Shown: in pieces, positions 7,287 through 8,618 of the stretch
Layout: every line of letters begins with the position of its first letter
Numbering within the stretch: position 1 is the stretch's first letter
DNA from: Alphaproteobacteria bacterium
GTDB taxonomy: Bacteria; Pseudomonadota; Alphaproteobacteria; Rhizobiales; Devosiaceae
NCBI GenBank assembly: GCA_024279575.1
Contig: JAJRRJ010000148.1
Coordinates: 1 to 8,618 of the forward strand
DNA: 8,618 nt
Direction of reading: 5' to 3'
Made by a program: the position numbers and the translations under genes
The notes under the pieces: model-generated
Told to the model about the DNA's origin: nothing
The model's input: only the letters and a program-made list of their open reading frames with translations
Database searches by the model: none

Positions 7287-8594
7287 TCAGACAAACCGGT
7301 TGATCATGTTTTCCAGATATTCCTGTGCACCGGAACGTGGTTGAGGGTTGATTTTGTGTTTTTCGACCCGTTGTGCGATCTGTTCAAGGCTGCGTTTTCC
7401 AGCAAGCATGGCCTGAGCTTCCTCCCCTTCCCAATCCCCGTAACGGGCATCAACAAAGCGATCATAACTCCCCTCTTCAATGAGGGCAGCGGCGGCTTTT
7501 AGGCCTCTTGCGCAGGTGTCCATTGCTCCGATATGTCCATGGAGCAAGTCAGCAGGATCAATGGATTGCCGACGCAATTTGGCGTCAAAATTTGTGCCCC
7601 CGGTTGTAAAACCCCCGTTGCGTAAAATATGATAATAGGCCAGCGCAACTTCGGGAACGTTATTTGGAAACTGGTCCGTGTCCCAACCCGACTGATAGTC
7701 GTTGCGGTTCATGTCGATGGAGCCAAAAATATCATGGGCGGTGGCAGTGGCCACTTCATGTTCAAAAGTATGCCCTGCAAGAATCGCGTGGCCCACCTCA
7801 ATATTGACCTTTATTTCATTTTCCAGCCCGTATTTTTTTAAGAAGCCAAAAACGGTGGCCACATCAAAATCATATTGGTGTTTTGAGGGTTCCTGGGGTT
7901 TAGGTTCAAGCAAAATGGTGCCTTTGAAACCAATTTTATACTTATAGTCCACCACCAGATTGAGCATACGGCCCAACTGGTCAAATTCACGCTCCATTCT
8001 GGTGTTGAGTAAAGTCTCATAGCCTTCTCGCCCCCCCCATAATACATAATTTTGTCCGCCAAGACGGTGGGTGACATCCATATTGGCTTTGATGGTTGCG
8101 GCTGCATAGGCAAAAACATCCGGGTCGGGATTGGTGGCAGCACCCGCCATAAACCGGGCATGGGAAAACAAATTGGCTGTGCCCCAAAGCAGTTTGACGC
8201 CGGTTTGTTGGATTTTTTTCTCAAAAATGTCCGCCATGTGATTAAGACGTTTCACCGACTGAGAATAGCTTTCCCCTTCGGGGCGCACATCGGCATCATG
8301 AAAGCAAAAATAGGGGACCCCGAGCAAAGCAAACATCTCAAATGCCACATCCGCTTTAAGTTCGGCATGCGCCATCGTATCCCCAAACCAGGGGCGCTCA
8401 AAAGTAGATCCGCCAAACGGATCGCCCCCCTCCCAGGCAAAGGAATGCCAATAGGCCACGGCAAAACGCAAGTGTTCTGACATGGTTTTACCCAGCACGA
8501 TTTCCTCTGCATCATAGTATCTAAAGGCCAGTGGGTTTGTAGTTTGCGGGCCTTCAAATCTGATGGGTGTTTGTTCCCCAAAAAATCCATTCAT
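7287..8594 (-). CDS. xylA: Xylose isomerase (class II), complete
   Basis: The product is a cytoplasmic, metal-dependent isomerase that interconverts D-xylose and D-xylulose, the first step of the isomerase route of xylose use. The 435-residue length fits class II enzymes (E. coli has 440). The catalytic His motif FHDADVRPEG places H99 and D102. The WGGREGYETLLNT block begins at W186. Metal ligands are visible as E230 and K232 in EPKPQEP, E266 and H269, D294, D305 and D307 in GWDTDQFP, and D337 in GGTNFDAKLRRQS. The C-terminus SGAQEYLENMINRF matches the family ending, except for Ala where SGRQE is usual. The start at 8594 is favoured by an AAAGGA ribosome binding site seven bases upstream and by alignment with the family N-terminus. 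A run of eight G lies in codons 186-188. The xylB kinase usually found nearby is not in the window. Identity is very secure; in vivo role is inferred from the family. Confidence 0.97.
   Translation of the reverse strand: MNGFFGEQTPIRFEGPQTTNPLAFRYYDAEEIVLGKTMSEHLRFAVAYWHSFAWEGGDPFGGSTFERPWFGDTMAHAELKADVAFEMFALLGVPYFCFHDADVRPEGESYSQSVKRLNHMADIFEKKIQQTGVKLLWGTANLFSHARFMAGAATNPDPDVFAYAAATIKANMDVTHRLGGQNYVLWGGREGYETLLNTRMEREFDQLGRMLNLVVDYKYKIGFKGTILLEPKPQEPSKHQYDFDVATVFGFLKKYGLENEIKVNIEVGHAILAGHTFEHEVATATAHDIFGSIDMNRNDYQSGWDTDQFPNNVPEVALAYYHILRNGGFTTGGTNFDAKLRRQSIDPADLLHGHIGAMDTCARGLKAAAALIEEGSYDRFVDARYGDWEGEEAQAMLAGKRSLEQIAQRVEKHKINPQPRSGAQEYLENMINRFV
8031..8038 (-). repeat. G8 homopolymer inside xylA
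   Basis: Eight consecutive G on the coding strand span the Trp-Gly-Gly codons 186-188 of xylA (TGG GGG GGG). The reading frame is intact through it. Long G runs are prone to slippage during replication and to sequencing error. Confidence 0.9.
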
Positions 8595-8601
8595 GAAGAA
8601 G

Positions 8602-8607
8602 TCCTTT
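8602..8607 (-). promoter_or_regulatory. Ribosome binding site of xylA
   Basis: AAAGGA on the minus strand ends seven bases before the xylA ATG. It is the clearest Shine-Dalgarno match in the window and supports the start at 8594 over the out-of-frame ATG at 8590. Confidence 0.75.
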
Positions 8608-8618
8608 CAATTGCGAGG

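Noticed and set aside
7838..8224. Minus-strand open frame within xylA in another frame
   Set aside because: It overlaps xylA completely, shows no family motif, and its start lies inside the codons of conserved xylA residues; it is a shadow frame.

Overview
The window holds four complete, tightly packed genes, all on the minus strand. In the direction of transcription they are xylA (xylose isomerase), mutS (mismatch-repair ATPase), glnD (bifunctional PII uridylyltransferase / uridylyl-removing enzyme) and murJ (lipid II flippase). The gene order mutS-glnD-murJ and the sequence signatures of MutS and GlnD point to an alphaproteobacterium, most likely of the Hyphomicrobiales (Rhizobiales). Base composition, judged by eye from a few sampled lines, is roughly 40-50% GC, which is low to moderate for that group. 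I cannot name a genus.

Layout from right to left: xylA (8594 to 7287) has a clear ribosome binding site and starts 24 bases inside the window edge, so its promoter and any xylB or xyl regulator lie outside. A 118-base spacer (7286 to 7169) follows, with a possible weak promoter but no convincing terminator. mutS (7168 to 4403) overlaps the start of glnD by 14 bases. glnD (4416 to 1594) is followed after 14 bases by murJ (1579 to 20). An ATG on the minus strand at 3 to 1, preceded by a G-rich stretch, may be the start of the next gene. No stretch longer than 300 bases lacks a gene, and the plus strand shows only shadow reading frames.

The three genes mutS, glnD and murJ read as a translationally coupled housekeeping unit serving replication fidelity, nitrogen status signalling and peptidoglycan export. 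xylA is a sugar-catabolism gene that happens to sit upstream and may or may not be co-transcribed. I found no mobile element, CRISPR array, RNA gene or undescribed system.

The points most worth a second look are single-residue changes at normally conserved positions in otherwise intact proteins. MutS has Asn at position 787, where the ABC-ATPase H-loop His (E. coli H728) is expected. MurJ has Asn at position 39, where E. coli has Asp39. There are also slippage-prone homopolymers inside genes: G8 in xylA and C7 near the 5' end of mutS.
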